From contig JAUPFV010000001.1 of NCBI GenBank assembly GCA_036936605.1, forward strand, positions 119,854,771-119,918,770: DNA of 64,000 nt. Direction: 5' to 3'. The stretch comes from Limnanthes douglasii subsp. nivea (Eukaryota; Streptophyta; Magnoliopsida; Brassicales; Limnanthaceae). Below the pieces are notes generated by a model, which was given only the letters and a program-made list of their open reading frames with translations, made no database searches and was not told where the DNA came from. A program made the translations under genes and the position numbers. Numbering within the stretch: position 1 is the stretch's first letter; each line of letters opens with the position of its first letter. Positions 29,781-43,477 of this stretch are shown in pieces.

Positions 29781-31559
29781 TAATCTCATAAATTCAGCAT
29801 GATATAAGTTAAATAGTTTTAACTTACTAATAATGTAAATTATTGGTAAAATATAAGTGAAGTAAGTGGGTTAGCTCAAGCTATTTTATTAATTTGGGTT
29901 AGACCTGACCCGTTTTAGTTTGTTATTAGGTTATAGTAAAAAAAAAATATTAAAAGTCAAAAAGTAAAATAGTAAAAATTAAAAGGTAAAATAAACAAAA
30001 AAAGAAGTTTAAAAGTATAGGTAAATAATAAAAAATTAATTTTTTAGAATTTACGGTGTATAGGTGACGTCTATGTGGCAAGTAATATGGACTATCGAAT
30101 TATATAATTATTCTGAAATTTAAGGTTACTAAAGATGTAACAAAAATTATACTGTTTATGGTTTCATGTGTCTAAATCTTGGAAAGTACACATGTGAGAG
30201 ACTGGAGATTAAACAAATGGTAAACATGAGGGATTGTTGTGATACAAAAGTGAACATGAAGAATCGTTTCGAGAGGAATGGTAAACATGGAGACTAGTTG
30301 TAATTTTTTGCCTTTTTAAATATATTAATTCATCTTACTTTTCATTATATTCTTTGTCATAACTAAGTTTCTAGAGGATGTATTTTTATTTTGTAACATT
30401 TAAGATATATTTCTTTCTTTGAAACTAAAAGCCACAGGAAAGTCATAATATTTCGTATAATTTTGGCTGAGCTTCAGATCTTTAGAATACATTTGTTTTA
30501 TTTTTGGTAAACTTATTTTCCTAGTTTTGATGTTGAGGCAAAAACTAAAGTTCTTTCTTCCTCTTTCCAAGATGTGATCAATATATGGTGGAAGTACCCT
30601 CTATGGGTCTCAACTGGTAGTTTTAGAAAAACATAGCTGTCATCTAAGTAACACTTAACATTTTTTTAAACTTGTTATGAGAATGTTAGTATTCCCAACC
30701 TTGTGTAGGAATTTACTTTGTCAAGATGCATTTGATATAGCATGTATCGTATCAGTACTAGGAAAGGATGATTAGGCTACTTGAGTATTTAAAGGCTTTA
30801 AACGTACAAAATTAATATGCATATGCTAGCCAATGATGGTTATCTTTGTTTATTTTCTTTTTTGGACGGTTTTGTGAGCCTATATTTCTTGGACTATCAT
30901 TGGCTTAGATTTTTACTTCATTTTCAGGATATGATAAAGGTGTTTCAGATGGCATTGTCGACATTTCAGAACCAATTATTTCTATATATTGGTAGGATGA
31001 TGCTTTGTGATTTATTTAAAATGGTTTTCCTTTCCCTGACCGAAGATCTAAAAACCTCCAATGTTTAGAAGACTTAATGAGCTTTGGCTTGCCCAAATTA
31101 AATTTAAGATTTTTCCCTTTAAATGTCTTATTAAGCAGGTTCCAATTATTTGAAGAACAATGACATTTTGATCATCCAAAGTACATATTGGTGTTTTCGT
31201 TGGACGAGATTTATAAAAGAAATTAACTTAGACTTGTATATGTTGGATCCCCTTAGTGCTTTTGATAATATTTTGTTGGCCAAAGCTTACTACAGAGTAT
31301 GGAGGATAGCACACAGTTGACCTTTCCTCAGAGTTGTATCGATGCCTTAGTGGCACAGACTTTCTTGATATAAGGGATTTAGAGAAAAATCTATCAAGCA
31401 TACATTGATACATTCAAGTAACCATTAGTCACGAAATAAATTACCAAAATATGTATTAACTAGCCAGTTTTATTAGTATATTGTTAAAACCTTCATATAT
31501 CATCAGAGTAGGAGAAAGTGCACCACCGATCATTGCATCCAAGTTACAAAACATCCAAT
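29781..31559. other. Spacer of element 3, no gene recognised
   Basis: This lies between the dead additional gene and the integrase end. It includes A-rich runs (29940-30010) and an 83-codon plus-strand frame at 30817-31068 with no known motif. It corresponds to the repeat-bearing spacer of element 1 but is about three times longer, and I see no tandem array in it. Confidence 0.5.
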
Positions 31560-34300
31560 TAAATAAAGTTTCAAATGTTCAATATTCCAAGAGTGTGGAA
31601 AGGGTTTCCCTTCATCATGCACCAAATTATTAATCAATATTTAATATTTTCCAAGACTGTGTATGGTCTTTCCTAATTTTGCCTGACCTTATCATCCTTC
31701 AGATCTCTAGAGTGATCTTGTGCACTATTTTGAATTCGCGGAATCGGACCTGGAAAGTATACATGTGCTGCATTAGAATCTGACAATGTTGGACCCTGAA
31801 ATGAGCCTCTATATTTTACTCTATCATATTTGAATAAGTTATTATTTTGTCAACATTTCTTTCTTTGGAATAATTAGTGACTCAAAAAATAAAGAAAGAT
31901 GATCTTATGAGGGACAATGCATCCATGTCATAAACTAATGTGAAAGGCCATTCGCAAATAGTCATTCGGGGGTTCTTTCTATACGCATATAAGACCTCTT
32001 GAAAACATTTAGGTTATTTCACCACCACCCATTCAAAGTTAATTTTTAGCCCATCCAATAAGATTCAATTTTTCACTTCTACTTGGCTCGTGGCCTGAGG
32101 GTGAAAGGGCATTGAGAAGTGTTGTTGGATACCTTTTGCTCTTCAGAAAGAAACAACCTCTATATTATAAAATTAAAACCCATTATCATTTGGTAATTAT
32201 CTTTGACATACCAAACCTGCAGTAAATGTTAGTTTTAATGAATTCAATTATATCTTTTACCCTTATTCTTGTTAATGGTTCTGCTTTTGAGAAGTAGTCA
32301 ATTCCAAATCTAAATATATTAGTTCCTCTGAACACTTTAGAAAGAGCTCCAACAAGATCCAAACCCTTTTTTATCAAAGGGTAAAGCTTTTTATATGGTC
32401 TCCAAGGTTAGAATCAGACGGTGGTAAAATGTTGACATGTTCACACTTTTTGAGTAACTCTTGAGCATCGGTCATGATCTTTCACCAATAGTATTCTTTC
32501 AACAAGACTCTTCTTATTAGGGTCGTATGTTTGTAATATGTAGAACCTACTCCAACATGGATATCCTCAAAGGCAATGCTAGACTCATCATGGTATAGAC
32601 AATATAAAAATAGATGACTCAGACCTTGTGTATATAACATCTCTTATAGTAACACATATTTATAGGATCAACAGTTCAAGTTTTAGAAAATGAATTTATC
32701 TTATAAATTTATCTTAGAAAATTATATAACAGGAGGCCTACGATATTAGTCACAAACTCAACCTCGTTGTTAGAATCTTAGAAACTAAAATGAATTTCTT
32801 GATGCACGTCCTATCCCAAATTGGATATTAACTAAAGTCCTATTACATCCCAGAGAACTAGACATGTCCTTAGTTCAAACTATTCAATCTGGTAGCAGAG
32901 CTGTCAATAGATTGAATAGGTATATCAGCATGAAACTCTATCAAGAAGTCAGTTTAACCCCTGAGCTTTTATCATTGTCTTTGGTTCAGAAATTATGTTA
33001 AAGACCCTTAACTCTTCCAACCATCGCATTATAAACCTAGATATATTTGGATTTTGAAAGATATTTTAGAGATGGAATAATATTTGGACAATGATAAAGT
33101 GAGCCTAGAAGTAGGGCATCATCTTTCTTGCAGACACAACCAGTGCAACTGTTAACTTCTCTAGTTGGAGGTACCTTGTCTTTGCATCAAGTAAACGTTT
33201 TCATACGTAATAGACGGGCTTTAAATTCGTATCCACCTCCCTAATAAAAACAATGCTCATAGTGAATCTGACAGTGTTAGGTAAACGTATAGTCTTTTTG
33301 CTTAGGAGAGGCATGTATGAAACCTTCAGATATAACAAGTGTTCCTAGATTTTGTTAAATACATGGTCGCACTTTTCAGGGAAATTGAACGAATAGCCTT
33401 CTTCAAGACTTGAAATCAATGAAAACTACTTGAACTTTTTTAATAGATTTAGGGGCTGCATTTAAGCTATAGCTCTTAACTGTGACAGATCAACATTTAT
33501 TCCCCTCTCACTTACTAAGTATCCAAGAAACATACTACAAAAACACACTTCTTAGAATTTAACTTGAGGTTAATAGAGAATAGTTTTTAAATATTTAAAC
33601 AAGGTCTGTTATGTGGTTGGAATCATCAAGGTTCTTTACCAACATATCATCCATATAAACCTCGACCATTTGACATATCTAGTCGGCACATACCCTGCTA
33701 TTTTCTCCCGTATTTTTCAATATGAAAAGTATAACCTTGTAAGTAATGCAAACCCCAATCAATGATGAAATTAATGCTCTCTTGATCAACTAGATGTATC
33801 TCAATTTGGTTGTACCCCGAATAAGTATCCATAATAGATAAAAATAACTATTCTTATAATTAGAGTATACGGTATATATCGACCCTTAGGACCAGGAAAT
33901 GGTTCTATCAGAATGCCTTGTTCAGATCATTAGATCTACACATATTCTTTATTTCTAATTTTTCTTCCAAACAAAAACCAAGTTGGCACTCCATCCAAGA
34001 GAGTGAGACTCTCGGATGTGACTCATGCTAGAGAGATGATCAACCTCATCTAGTATAGTTTATGCCCATTGAAAAGAGAAAGCATGTCTCTTCTGCTTTA
34101 TAGGTCTGATGTTGGGGTTAACGGATAACATGCGACAGCTAATATGGTAAGGTATTCCAGTCGTATCATTTGTTTTCTATGAAAATACATCTAGTTAGTA
34201 GATAAGAAAGTTATCGATTTAGATTTTAGGTTACTTGGAAATGAAGTGCCAATCTTCAAAATTTGTTCTTCTCCAAACTTGAAAGTGTTAGTATCTTAAC
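31560..34300 (-). pseudogene. pol remnant of element 3: integrase, RNase H, RT
   Basis: The integrase end is at 31560-31720, matching the element 1 pol end (LKHPWNIEHLK region). The integrase core is best kept at 32186-32377, with FGIDYFSKAEPLTRIRVKDI and FIKTNIYCRFGM, and the HPQANGQ segment near 32090. RNase H traces run from about 32750 to 33250. RT traces lie at 33300-34060, with the catalytic box near 33640. Frames change often and stops are dense. Confidence 0.78.
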
Positions 34301-35240
34301 CTGGTATGAGTAAGATCAACTCCTCTCTTAGGTTGTCTATAGCTTTAACCTCTACCAGAGACCCTATTGACTGTTATTTCTTCAAATTAAAAGAAACCTC
34401 ATAACATTCATAGATGGCTTTCTCGTTGCTTCTAATTACCCCTAATTTACTCCTGAAAATATAACGCAAACTTTAATGCATAATAAAAGAAATGTCATGC
34501 TTCATATTACGTCATGACCTCTTAAAATTTATATGATGGGAGGAAGAAGATTCGAAAACCATGAAAATAATTCTTACAAAATTCTTGAATTTTTCTTTTC
34601 CCAAAATGAAATGACCTAAAACTCATCATTTACTAGGGTGACGCTCCTATGAAGTCAAGTACCATGTTTTTTGGCTTCTAAATAGGTGAAAGGGTTTTTA
34701 TTTGTTCACATATTTATTTGAATATTATGTTAGTCGAGCTCTGAATATCGATTAATTTTTTTTACTTCCATCTTTCTAATACTATCTCCATAAAAATGAG
34801 TTGAGGGTAGGGGTTCAATATCCTCAATATACGTTTTTTTTAGGTCTTAGTAACACTAGAGAAATAATCTCGTTTATTATTGACCCCTATAATATCTTAG
34901 TTAGGATTCAGGTTGAGGTGTCAATTCATTAGATCCAACACTATATAGTTTGTTATTCTTTTGGAACCCTAACATGAGTTATATACTTAGGGTCTATGAT
35001 CTCGCGTCTGGCTGCTTTGGCTTTCCTCTAGTTTACCTTCGCTAACATCGTGTGCCTTAACAAACTTAATAAATTCTATATTGACGATCATACTTTAAAC
35101 TTTCTCTTTAAGAATGCTACACTCATTTGCCAACTAACCAATATCATTGTCATGCAATCATAATTTTTTTCGATTTCTATCTAGGAATGGGTCTTTAATA
35201 TTATACAAAGTCCTTGGTTTATACATACACACATATATAT

Positions 35241-35291
<51 letters not shown>

Positions 35292-36500
35292 TATATTAGG
35301 TCATGTCGGTAAAATTATCATTACGAACCTACTTATTTCTTAGATTATCTCACCATTTGCCTGAAGGACCCGTTCAGGGAGATGTGAACTTAATTCTGCT
35401 TGATACAAGCTTGTACGGGTCTTCGCGAGGGGGTAGCTTGAGGATAGTGTAATTTTTATGTGTGGATAAGGTTCTTGATATGCCACTATAATTGACACAT
35501 GATTTTGTTTCTAATACCGGTGGTTTTGACAAGGTTACCCATTAGGAACTAACCTTAATTTCATTGCCTCTTTAAATTTGATTTGAGATTTAAAACGGGC
35601 CAAAAAAGCGTTGAAGGTTAAGGTTTTCTTCTTCATAATTTTTTTTAATAAACCCGAAAGGATCCCTTCTAAAAAAATCACAAATAACAACCGCATGATA
35701 ATCTTCTAGGTTATTCTTGGTTCGAGCAAAGTATTGAGTATAATCTCTTAGACTCTTTTCGAACTCTTACTTAAAATACATTATGAAGTAGCCATCACCA
35801 TTAATATTTTTAATTGGAATGAACTGGTCTATGAACAAAGTATCGAGAGTATCAAAGCTTCATATGGAACTTGAAGGTAGCTGACTGAACCATGTTAGGG
35901 CATCCTCTCTGAAAGTCAGTGGGAATACTCGATACATAAGCTTATTGTCTCCCCTAAAGCTTAACATTATATTTCTGAATTGTTTTATATAGTGTTATAT
36001 ATCTGTATATCCATCATACTTGTCTATCTTGTATTGAATAAATTTAGAGGAAACTCCAACTAAAATATCTTGGGCTATGGAAGACTTGACTAGGTTGTAT
36101 CTTACACTGTAAGATGGTCCCGCTACATAATATGTACATATCGTGTACTGATTGGATCCTAAAATATCTATAAATTGTTATAGGAAGAGTTCAGGAGAGG
36201 ATATGGACCAGATGGACCAAAATGGTTGTAAGGAAAGTAGTTAGGTGTATGTAGTTTGAAAACTTGACCTTAACTTGAATGCGAAGAAGGGATGTTGTTA
36301 CGATGAGATATAAGAGGTTGAGTCTAGTGTTTAAGATCATGAAATTGTGGTAGCTGAGTTTGCAACAAAAGCTCGAAAGATGTAGTTCGGATAGGCTCGA
36401 CCTTCATCATAAAGGTTGCGCTTTGGAGATGACGCATAGGTCTTGTAAGTTTCCAAATCTTGCTATGAGTGAGCAAGGGAGTAGCCTCATTACTAATAGT
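34301..36500 (-). pseudogene. gag-protease remnant of element 3
   Basis: The protease site near 34725-34760 reads IDIQSSTNIIFK where element 1 has IDTGSSANVLFK, so the active-site motif is lost. A knuckle-like relic near 35090-35160 (LHDNDIG, then NECSILKEKV) parallels YHEDIGHDTNDCIALKKEM. The gag domain is traceable at about 35560-36100. The N-terminus towards 36500 is unclear. Bases 36501-36809 would be the leader and PBS. Confidence 0.68.
35232..35287. repeat. TA dinucleotide microsatellite
   Basis: A (TA)n run with one AA interruption sits inside the gag remnant of element 3. Confidence 0.96.
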
Positions 36501-36809
36501 GGATTTACTCTTACTAGTAAAAAAGGAAAAATAATGATGTCAAATTGACGCTCTCCTGAGTGATCCATAGCTTATGTCCAAGTGGAATTGTTGCAAGGAT
36601 TCCAAGACTCTATCATCTATTTTTGTGGTTTTCATCGCACATATACTTATCTCACTTCTATCCTCGGAGTTGGAGGTTTAGAGACCGTTTTCTTCTTTGC
36701 ATCCCTAAGGCTTGCTAATTCGTATGTGTGGTCTCTATATAATTACTATTGAATGGATTTGTGAAGAAGCTTATGGGTACCAGTTATTTCCTACATACAG
36801 TTCCACAGA

Positions 36810-37089
36810 TGTTATACGGTTCTATTTGGATCAGATCACTAAAAAATATAAAAAAGAGAGAACTAGTACCAAATTTGAAAAATAAAATAAAGATATTTCA
36901 TAATTTTCTAAAAAAAATGACAACTTATACTTATAATCATATTTGTGGGGGGGGGGGGGGGGGGGGGTCTTTTACTCATAAAACGTACAAAGTTTAAAAT
37001 CTCTATTATATTAATTATTTCCACTAAATTAGTAAATTTTATATAACCGGTCTAAATTGACAACTACCAAATTAATAATATTCTAATCA
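36810..37089 (-). repeat. Right (5') LTR of element 3, with a 21-base G run
   Basis: It begins TGTTATACGG and ends TTCTAATCA. Blocks shared with 26263-26504 identify it. A homopolymer of 21 G at 36947-36967 stands where the left LTR has a mixed AATGAGGTTTTAG sequence, so the run grew after insertion or is an assembly artefact. Confidence 0.6.
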
Positions 37090-37680
37090 ATTATTAATAA
37101 TAATTTAACAGTAATAATAATCTTTTAAATCGATTTCAATTTTATAAAAAAAAGACGAATAAAATCTATTTGTTAGTTTTTCAAAAAGCGCTTCGAATAA
37201 GATTTTACACGTTTGACTTTTAACAACTAGAGGTAACAAACATGTCATGTCAGAAGGTGATAAATATTTCAGGTCAGGCTGAGATTGACATTGTCTCATC
37301 GTAATATCAAAACTAAAAAAACTTAAAACGAGCAAAACCTAAATCAATACAAAATTTCAACTACAAATCAAACTAAAAACAGATAAATCGAAACATCCCG
37401 AATAAAACAGAGTCGCAAACTCAAGAACAAAAAATATGCAGAAAACCCAATTATGAAACAAAAATAAAAAATTGAAATGTTGAACTCAAATAAAAACAAC
37501 AATTAAATAAAAACTACAAACTTTTTTAGTTATTCTTATGAATACTCTATAGAAGCCAAGAAAAAATCTCATGAAAATTTACATCTTCATGTATCAATTT
37601 CTTAGTTATTCTTAATACCAATAACTTATATTAGTTATGTTTAAGCTTAAAACTGTTTTCGTAGAATATGATTAGATGTG
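37090..37680. other. Intergenic, no gene seen
   Basis: Between element 3 and LINE 2 lies AT-rich sequence with A-rich simple stretches around 37330-37520. A minus-strand frame at 37105-37335 has no recognisable motif. Confidence 0.5.
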
Positions 37681-37740
37681 GAGTGCTCCAAAAAGGTTAC
37701 TGGGTTTCCAAGAAAGCCCAGTAGCTCCATCAGAGCACTC
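37681..37740 (+). promoter_or_regulatory. Nested stem-loop at the 5' end of LINE 2
   Basis: GAGTGCTC (37681-37688) is the exact reverse complement of GAGCACTC (37733-37740). Nested inside, bases 37695-37707 pair with 37714-37726 (13 pairs, three of them G-T), centred on TACTGGG and CCCAGTA, with a six-base loop CCAAGA. It lies at the very start of the inferred LINE transcript, 224 nt before the ORF1 ATG. Confidence 0.7.
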
Positions 37741-37963
37741 ATTCTCTCTCCTTTATGCTTCCTCTTCTCGAGGACAGATCGAGCAAAAGACCTAGCCTTC
37801 ACATTCTCTCATACCTTTCACTCTCTGGAAAACCCCAAATCAAAATCCTAACCCCAAAAATCAACAATTCATCGATCAAAGTCTTGATCGATCAGATTGA
37901 AGCTCTTCAATCTGAATAAAAAAGGATCACAAAAACTTGCATAAACAGAGAATCATCAAAGCC

Positions 37964-39369
37964 ATGGAGTCAATCGAGCATGCAGACCAAAACGTTGATG
38001 ACTTTCCACCACTCAAGACCATCCATACAATAAAGGACCTGCCTCAGATGATCTCAAACCCGATGTTTGAAGACTTGATATCAAACAAAGAAGAAGGAGC
38101 AAAAAGAAGAACATACGCATATATGGTTGGAGGAAGAGCGACAAGGAAGGATTTCTTGCATAAAGGAGTCATCCACGAGGAGCATGAGGACTACGTTTTG
38201 GTGTAATTCCAACTAACAGATCATTCTTCTTTAACAACCTTAGCTAGAACAACTTTAATTGCCAAGTTCTCATCTGGGAGTCCAACTTTCAGTGAGTTCA
38301 AGGCATACATTTCTTCACTTAGATTCTTAGGTGCATGCAACATTTATAAATGGGACTATTGGCATTTATTTGTTGAATTAGACTTGCTAGAAGACATTAA
38401 AAAAATTATGGGCCAAACCTATTAGAATCATAGGAAAACTATTGTTTAGAATTCTCAAATGGACATCTGAGTTTCACCCCAATAATGAGTCCCATGTGAC
38501 TCTTTTTTGGATCTCCCTATCCAAACTGCTTGAAATACTATATAACCCTGACTTTGTTTCTTATATTGCTAAGGCAATTGGATTGCTCTTAACAGTATGG
38601 GTTCCAGAAAATAATATAGCATGCTATAACAAAAGTAAAACATGGATACTAGCTGACATTTCTAAACCTCTTCCCTAAATAATCTGGGTATCCTTGAAGG
38701 AACAGGATGGTTACTGGCAAGATATTACATATCTAAATAAACTTTTTTACTGCGAAAATGTAAACACATAGGACATCAAGAAAAATACTGCAAAAAAGAT
38801 AAAATAGAGCAAAACGTGATAAAAAACAGAACTGTAAACAGCAAAACCAAAAACAATCAATCCAAACTTCCTTCAAAAGAAGTTTGGATTCCAAAACCAA
38901 CAATTGAAACCAGTGAACTCAACAAAGAGAAACAAACTGATCATCTATTAACTAATAGTGCTATGGATAATATAACATCTGGAAATGTTATAGAACTTCA
39001 CAATAAAATAGATGAAACAGCTGATAAAACAGAAGAAGGAACAAATTTGATAACACTACAAGATAAATCACCTGATTTAAGCACCAACACTGGAAAAATG
39101 CAGACCAAAATGAAAAAATCTTAATTTTTAACCAACTTAATGAATCACCTGAAGTTATTGGAAATGATATAGAAGAATCTTTGGAAACTATTCAACTAAA
39201 CAACTCATTTAAAACTCTCAATGTTGAAGAAGTAGATGAACTGTCAGAAACAGAACATGAATCTGAAACTAGTAGGATTAGTTTGAGTCTACCTCAATCT
39301 CCCAAACAAATAAAAAAAAAAGCTATATTGAAACTCCTACAAGAAGATCTTCAAAAGGAAAAATATTAA
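37964..39369 (+). pseudogene. ORF1 remnant of LINE 2
   Basis: The ATG at 37964 starts MESIEHADQNVDDFPPL. A DUF4283-like region follows (about 38215-38680), with MFRILKWTSEFHPNNESHVT. A knuckle of the CKHIGHQEKYC type lies near 38755. The C-terminal half is polar and acidic (38816-39124, 39181-39369). At least three frame breaks separate these pieces. The intact family protein would coat LINE RNA. Confidence 0.72.
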
Positions 39370-39389
39370 TAAAACCAGTAACTTTAAAA

Positions 39390-42300
39390 GGATCATTAAG
39401 ATCCTCAAAACAAATTTCAAAATGAACAGAGCAATACTTAATTAAAAATATTGTTTAGAAAATTCTCAACTGATATCATAGCTCTACAGGAACCTATGAT
39501 ATCAGTTGAAAACTTGCAATCTACAAGTAATAAATTAGAATTTGATTCTCACTTTGCAAACATTAATAATAAAATTTGGATTTTCTAGAAAACTAACTAT
39601 AATATCACTATTCAAGACAATTCATATCAACTTGTTCACTCTATGGTAAATCATCCTGCTACTAATAAAGTAATTCTGGTTATCATAGTTTATGCAAAAT
39701 GTACCAGATCCCATAAAGTGCCTCTATGAGATTATTTAAGAACCATTTCAAACACTAATTTACCCTGGCTTGTTGTTGGAGATTTTAACACAATCTCCAA
39801 CACAAGTGAACAACTTCACTGCTCCATACTTTGCTCCAAAAGTATGGATGATTTTAACAACATGATATGGGACTGTAATTTAGAAAACCCTGGTTACATA
39901 GGTACAAACTTCACATGGACGAATAAACACAAATGGAAAAGATTAGACAGATCAATGCACAATGATAAATGGAGAGAAATGTTTCAAATTACAAGGGCGA
40001 ATCACCTGGTCAGAAAAGGTTCTCACCATTCCCCCTTGATAATATCTATTATACCAAAAACAACAAATCACAAACCTTCATTTAGATTCCAAAATATGTG
40101 GTTGAAACATGAGGACTTTCTTAAAACTGTAGAGAGCAACTCTTCCATAACCCTAACTGATTTATCAAATATTTACATTTTTTGGTCCAAGTTAAAAAAC
40201 TTAAGAAGCATCTAAAAACCTGGAACAATGACATATTTGGAACTATTTTGGATTGTCTAAGCAAAACTGAAAATGAAATAAAAAACACATAAATTAGGCT
40301 AGAAGAAACAAACAACCTGGAAAACCAAACTAACTTATCTAATCTTAATGCTAAGCTTATAACATTACTAGAAAGAGAGGAAACATATTGGCAACAAAAA
40401 GTTTCTCAAAGTGGCTAAAAGATGGAGATAATAACTCTGCAACATTTCATAGCTATATAAAAAATAGAAGATAAAAAATAGAATTAATGGCATTTTAATT
40501 AATGATATTTGGACTGAGGATGAAATCATAACTGGTCTATCTGCTATTGAACACTTCAAAAAACTCTTAAACAGTCCAAAGAAACAGAATAATATTTCTA
40601 TGATTCATGATATTATACCTAATATCATAACAGACCAAAACAATGAAGATATAACAAAAATGCCAACAATAGATGAAGTATATAATGTTATAAAAAAGCT
40701 TAACTTTAATAGTGCTTATGGAGTTGATGGATTCAACTCCAGATTCTACTTATCATACTGGTTAATAACAAAAAATGATATTCTCAAAGCTGTTATAGAC
40801 TACTTCACAAAAACCCAAAATCCTAAAGACCTATATGCAACTCTCATCTACCTTATACCTAAGGTCAAAGAACCTAAAACTTGGTCACAATTCAGACCCA
40901 TAAGCTTATGCTCAGTCTTTAACATAATCATATCCAAAATATTAAACAACAAACTAGCCAAACTATTACCTCTTATTATTTTAAAGGAACAAGGTCCATA
41001 CAATGAAAAAAGAACAATTCACGATAACATCTTAATAACTCGGGAAATGATCAGAGACCTTAATAGGAAATCTCAAAGGAAACAACTTAATAATTAGCTT
41101 AGACATTGCTAAATCTTTTGATAAGCTTGAATTTAAATTTATATATAAAGTCATACTTTCCTTTGGATTCAATCAACAAGTAATAGAACTGGTTAAGAAA
41201 AGTATTGAAAACATTTTATACTCTATAATAATTAATGGCAAAGCAAATGGATATTTTAACTCAAGTAATGGTTTAAGGCAAGGGGACCCTCTGTCCCCAA
41301 TTTTATTTATCATAGCAGAGGAATTTTTAATAAGAGGCTTAAACAAATTAGTTGGTCAACATAATCTTATGTCATACAACATGAAAGGTTCTTTAAAAAA
41401 TCAACTGTTTAGCATATGTTGATCACCTAATTCTCTTTCGAAATGGTTCGCTAACTAATATGAAGAAACTTTCAAAAACTTTAGATACATATCAAATGTT
41501 GTATGGCCAACAAATAAACACTCAAAAAAACTTTTATAGCCTCTATACATATGAACAGAACTAGAACAAAAGCTTTGGAAAACCTTTTAGGCTTTAAACA
41601 AACAAGATTGCCTCTCACTTACTTAGGAATCCCAATACACACAAATAACTTCTCTATAAACTTTGAGAACTTAATAGAAAATATTAGGAAAAAAATTAAT
41701 GAACGCGGTTCTAAAAACATCTCCTTTGGTGGTAGAATAACATTGATTAAGTCTGTATTACTATCTTACCCTAACTATTACTTACAATCAATAAGCTTAC
41801 CTTTGAAAGTGATAAACAGAATTAACAAATTATTGAACAAATTTTTATGGGGTTATAATGAAAATAGTTGAACAATATTATGGTGCAACTGGAGAAAAAT
41901 ATGTAAACCTCACAATAAAAATGGGCTGAACATTAGAAACCGATAGGACATTCAAAAAGCATATTCATTTAAGCTTTGGTTTAACTTTAGAAACAATCAA
42001 AATTTATGGTCCAATCTAATACACTCTAGATACTGTCAAAATATTCATCCCCTTCAATCATCTTTAAGTTTAACAGATTCAAAAACATGGAAAATGATGT
42101 TTGAAATCAAAGATGAAGCTGAAAAACATATTAAATGGAGACTAGGAAAAAGTGAACTTGATTTCTGGTTAGAAAGTTGGCACCATGATAAACCTTTAAT
42201 AACTCTAACATTAATTAATGCACATCATTACTCACTTACAAAGGTAACTGAATTTTGGAACAATAACAGTTGGGATATACCTAAACTACAACTATATTTA

Positions 42301-43477
42301 CCTACTACTTATATAAATAGAATAACAAGAACTCACGTTAACTTTAACATTGTTGATTCCATCATTTGGAAGATCTCCACTGATGGATCTTTTAACTTAA
42401 AAGACATTGTTAACTTAATTAGACAAAAAGACTTAACCTCATTAATAAAATGAAAAATATGGAATAATATCTCTCCAAAGAAGTGTTCATTCACCATTTG
42501 GAGAGTATTAAACAATCTAATCAGTGTAAACACAGTATTGCGGAAAAAAGGTTTTAGACTTGCTTCAAAATGTATAAATTGCCAGAGCATAGAAGCTCTT
42601 AACCATGCTTTTGTTTGTTGTGAATCTTCATGGATAGTATGGTTTTATTTCTCTAAAAAATTAACATAAAGATAAGCAAACATATGACAATAAATCATAT
42701 CATCAACCTTTGGTTTCTATCCACTACTAATGTCATTCATATTAGGACTATTCTACCTGCATTAATAACTTGGAGCATATGGACTGCTAGAAACAAACAT
42801 AAGCATCAAAACATTATCACTTCACATAAAGCAATCATAAATCATATATCATTCATGCTTATATCTTTAGACTCTACATCATTGTTTAACAGAAAACATT
42901 GGAAATGTGACCATGATATAGCAAAAGACCTTAGTTGTTTTAATCACATGAAGAATTCCAAACCTTATATGAATATTAAATGGATCTACCCTTTACATAA
43001 TCGATACAAATTAAATTGTGATGGATCAACCTTAAGGAATGGAGAATCTAGCTATGGTTTCATGATAAGAAATGAACAAGCAATCTGATTATAGCTAAAG
43101 GCAATACATTAAGCAAATGTACACATATAATTGCTTAAATACATGCTCTGTTAAATGGCCTATTAACTTGTAAAGAGAAAAACCTCAACATGATAGATAT
43201 AGAGATAGACTCCCTAGGATTATTCAATATGTTAGCAATAGAAAAATATCCATGACATTTAGAACAGATTATCATAAGCTGTAGAAACCTAATCATGCCT
43301 CAGATGACTTTAAAACATGTATATAAAGAGCAAAATATGGTAGTTGACTGGTTGGTAAAGTATGCTTTTAAAAATCAAAAGGAATTTGAAATCGATGCTA
43401 ATCATTCACTAAAGGAACTTGCTGCTATTACATTGCTAGAATCTTTAAACCTAGGGAACTTTAGGTTTTTTGACTAA
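39390..43477 (+). pseudogene. ORF2 remnant of LINE 2: endonuclease, RT, RNase H
   Basis: Endonuclease covers about 39450-40100, with STDIIALQEPM, WLVVGDFNTI and FTWTNKHKWKRLDRS. RT covers about 40600-41560, with QFRPISLCSVFNIIISKIL and LRQGDPLSPILF. Its catalytic box reads YVDH, so the second Asp is lost. The post-RT part is at 41551-41871 and a Cys/His region (CINCQSIEALNHAFVCC) near 42575. RNase H runs from about 42980 (KLNCDGSTLRNGESSYGF) to the stop at 43477. Several shifts and stops. Confidence 0.85.

Larger units (their letters stand above)
26263..37089 (-). mobile_element. Ancient full-length Tat-like Gypsy element (element 3)
   Basis: The plan repeats that of element 1: left 3' LTR, remnant of a plus-strand additional gene, spacer, minus-strand integrase-RNase H-RT, protease-gag, PBS-like sequence and right 5' LTR, about 10.8 kb in all. 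LTRs are recognisable only by shared blocks, so the copy is very old. The bases left of the right LTR read, on the minus strand, TGGAACTGTATGTAGGAA, which resembles the TTGGCGCCGTCTGTGGGAA type of PBS. No matching target duplication was seen, so the ends are accurate only to about ten bases. Confidence 0.75.

Noticed and set aside
36360..36548. 62-codon plus-strand frame near the 5' end of element 3
   Set aside because: It overlaps the decayed gag region and leader and has no motif; likely chance.
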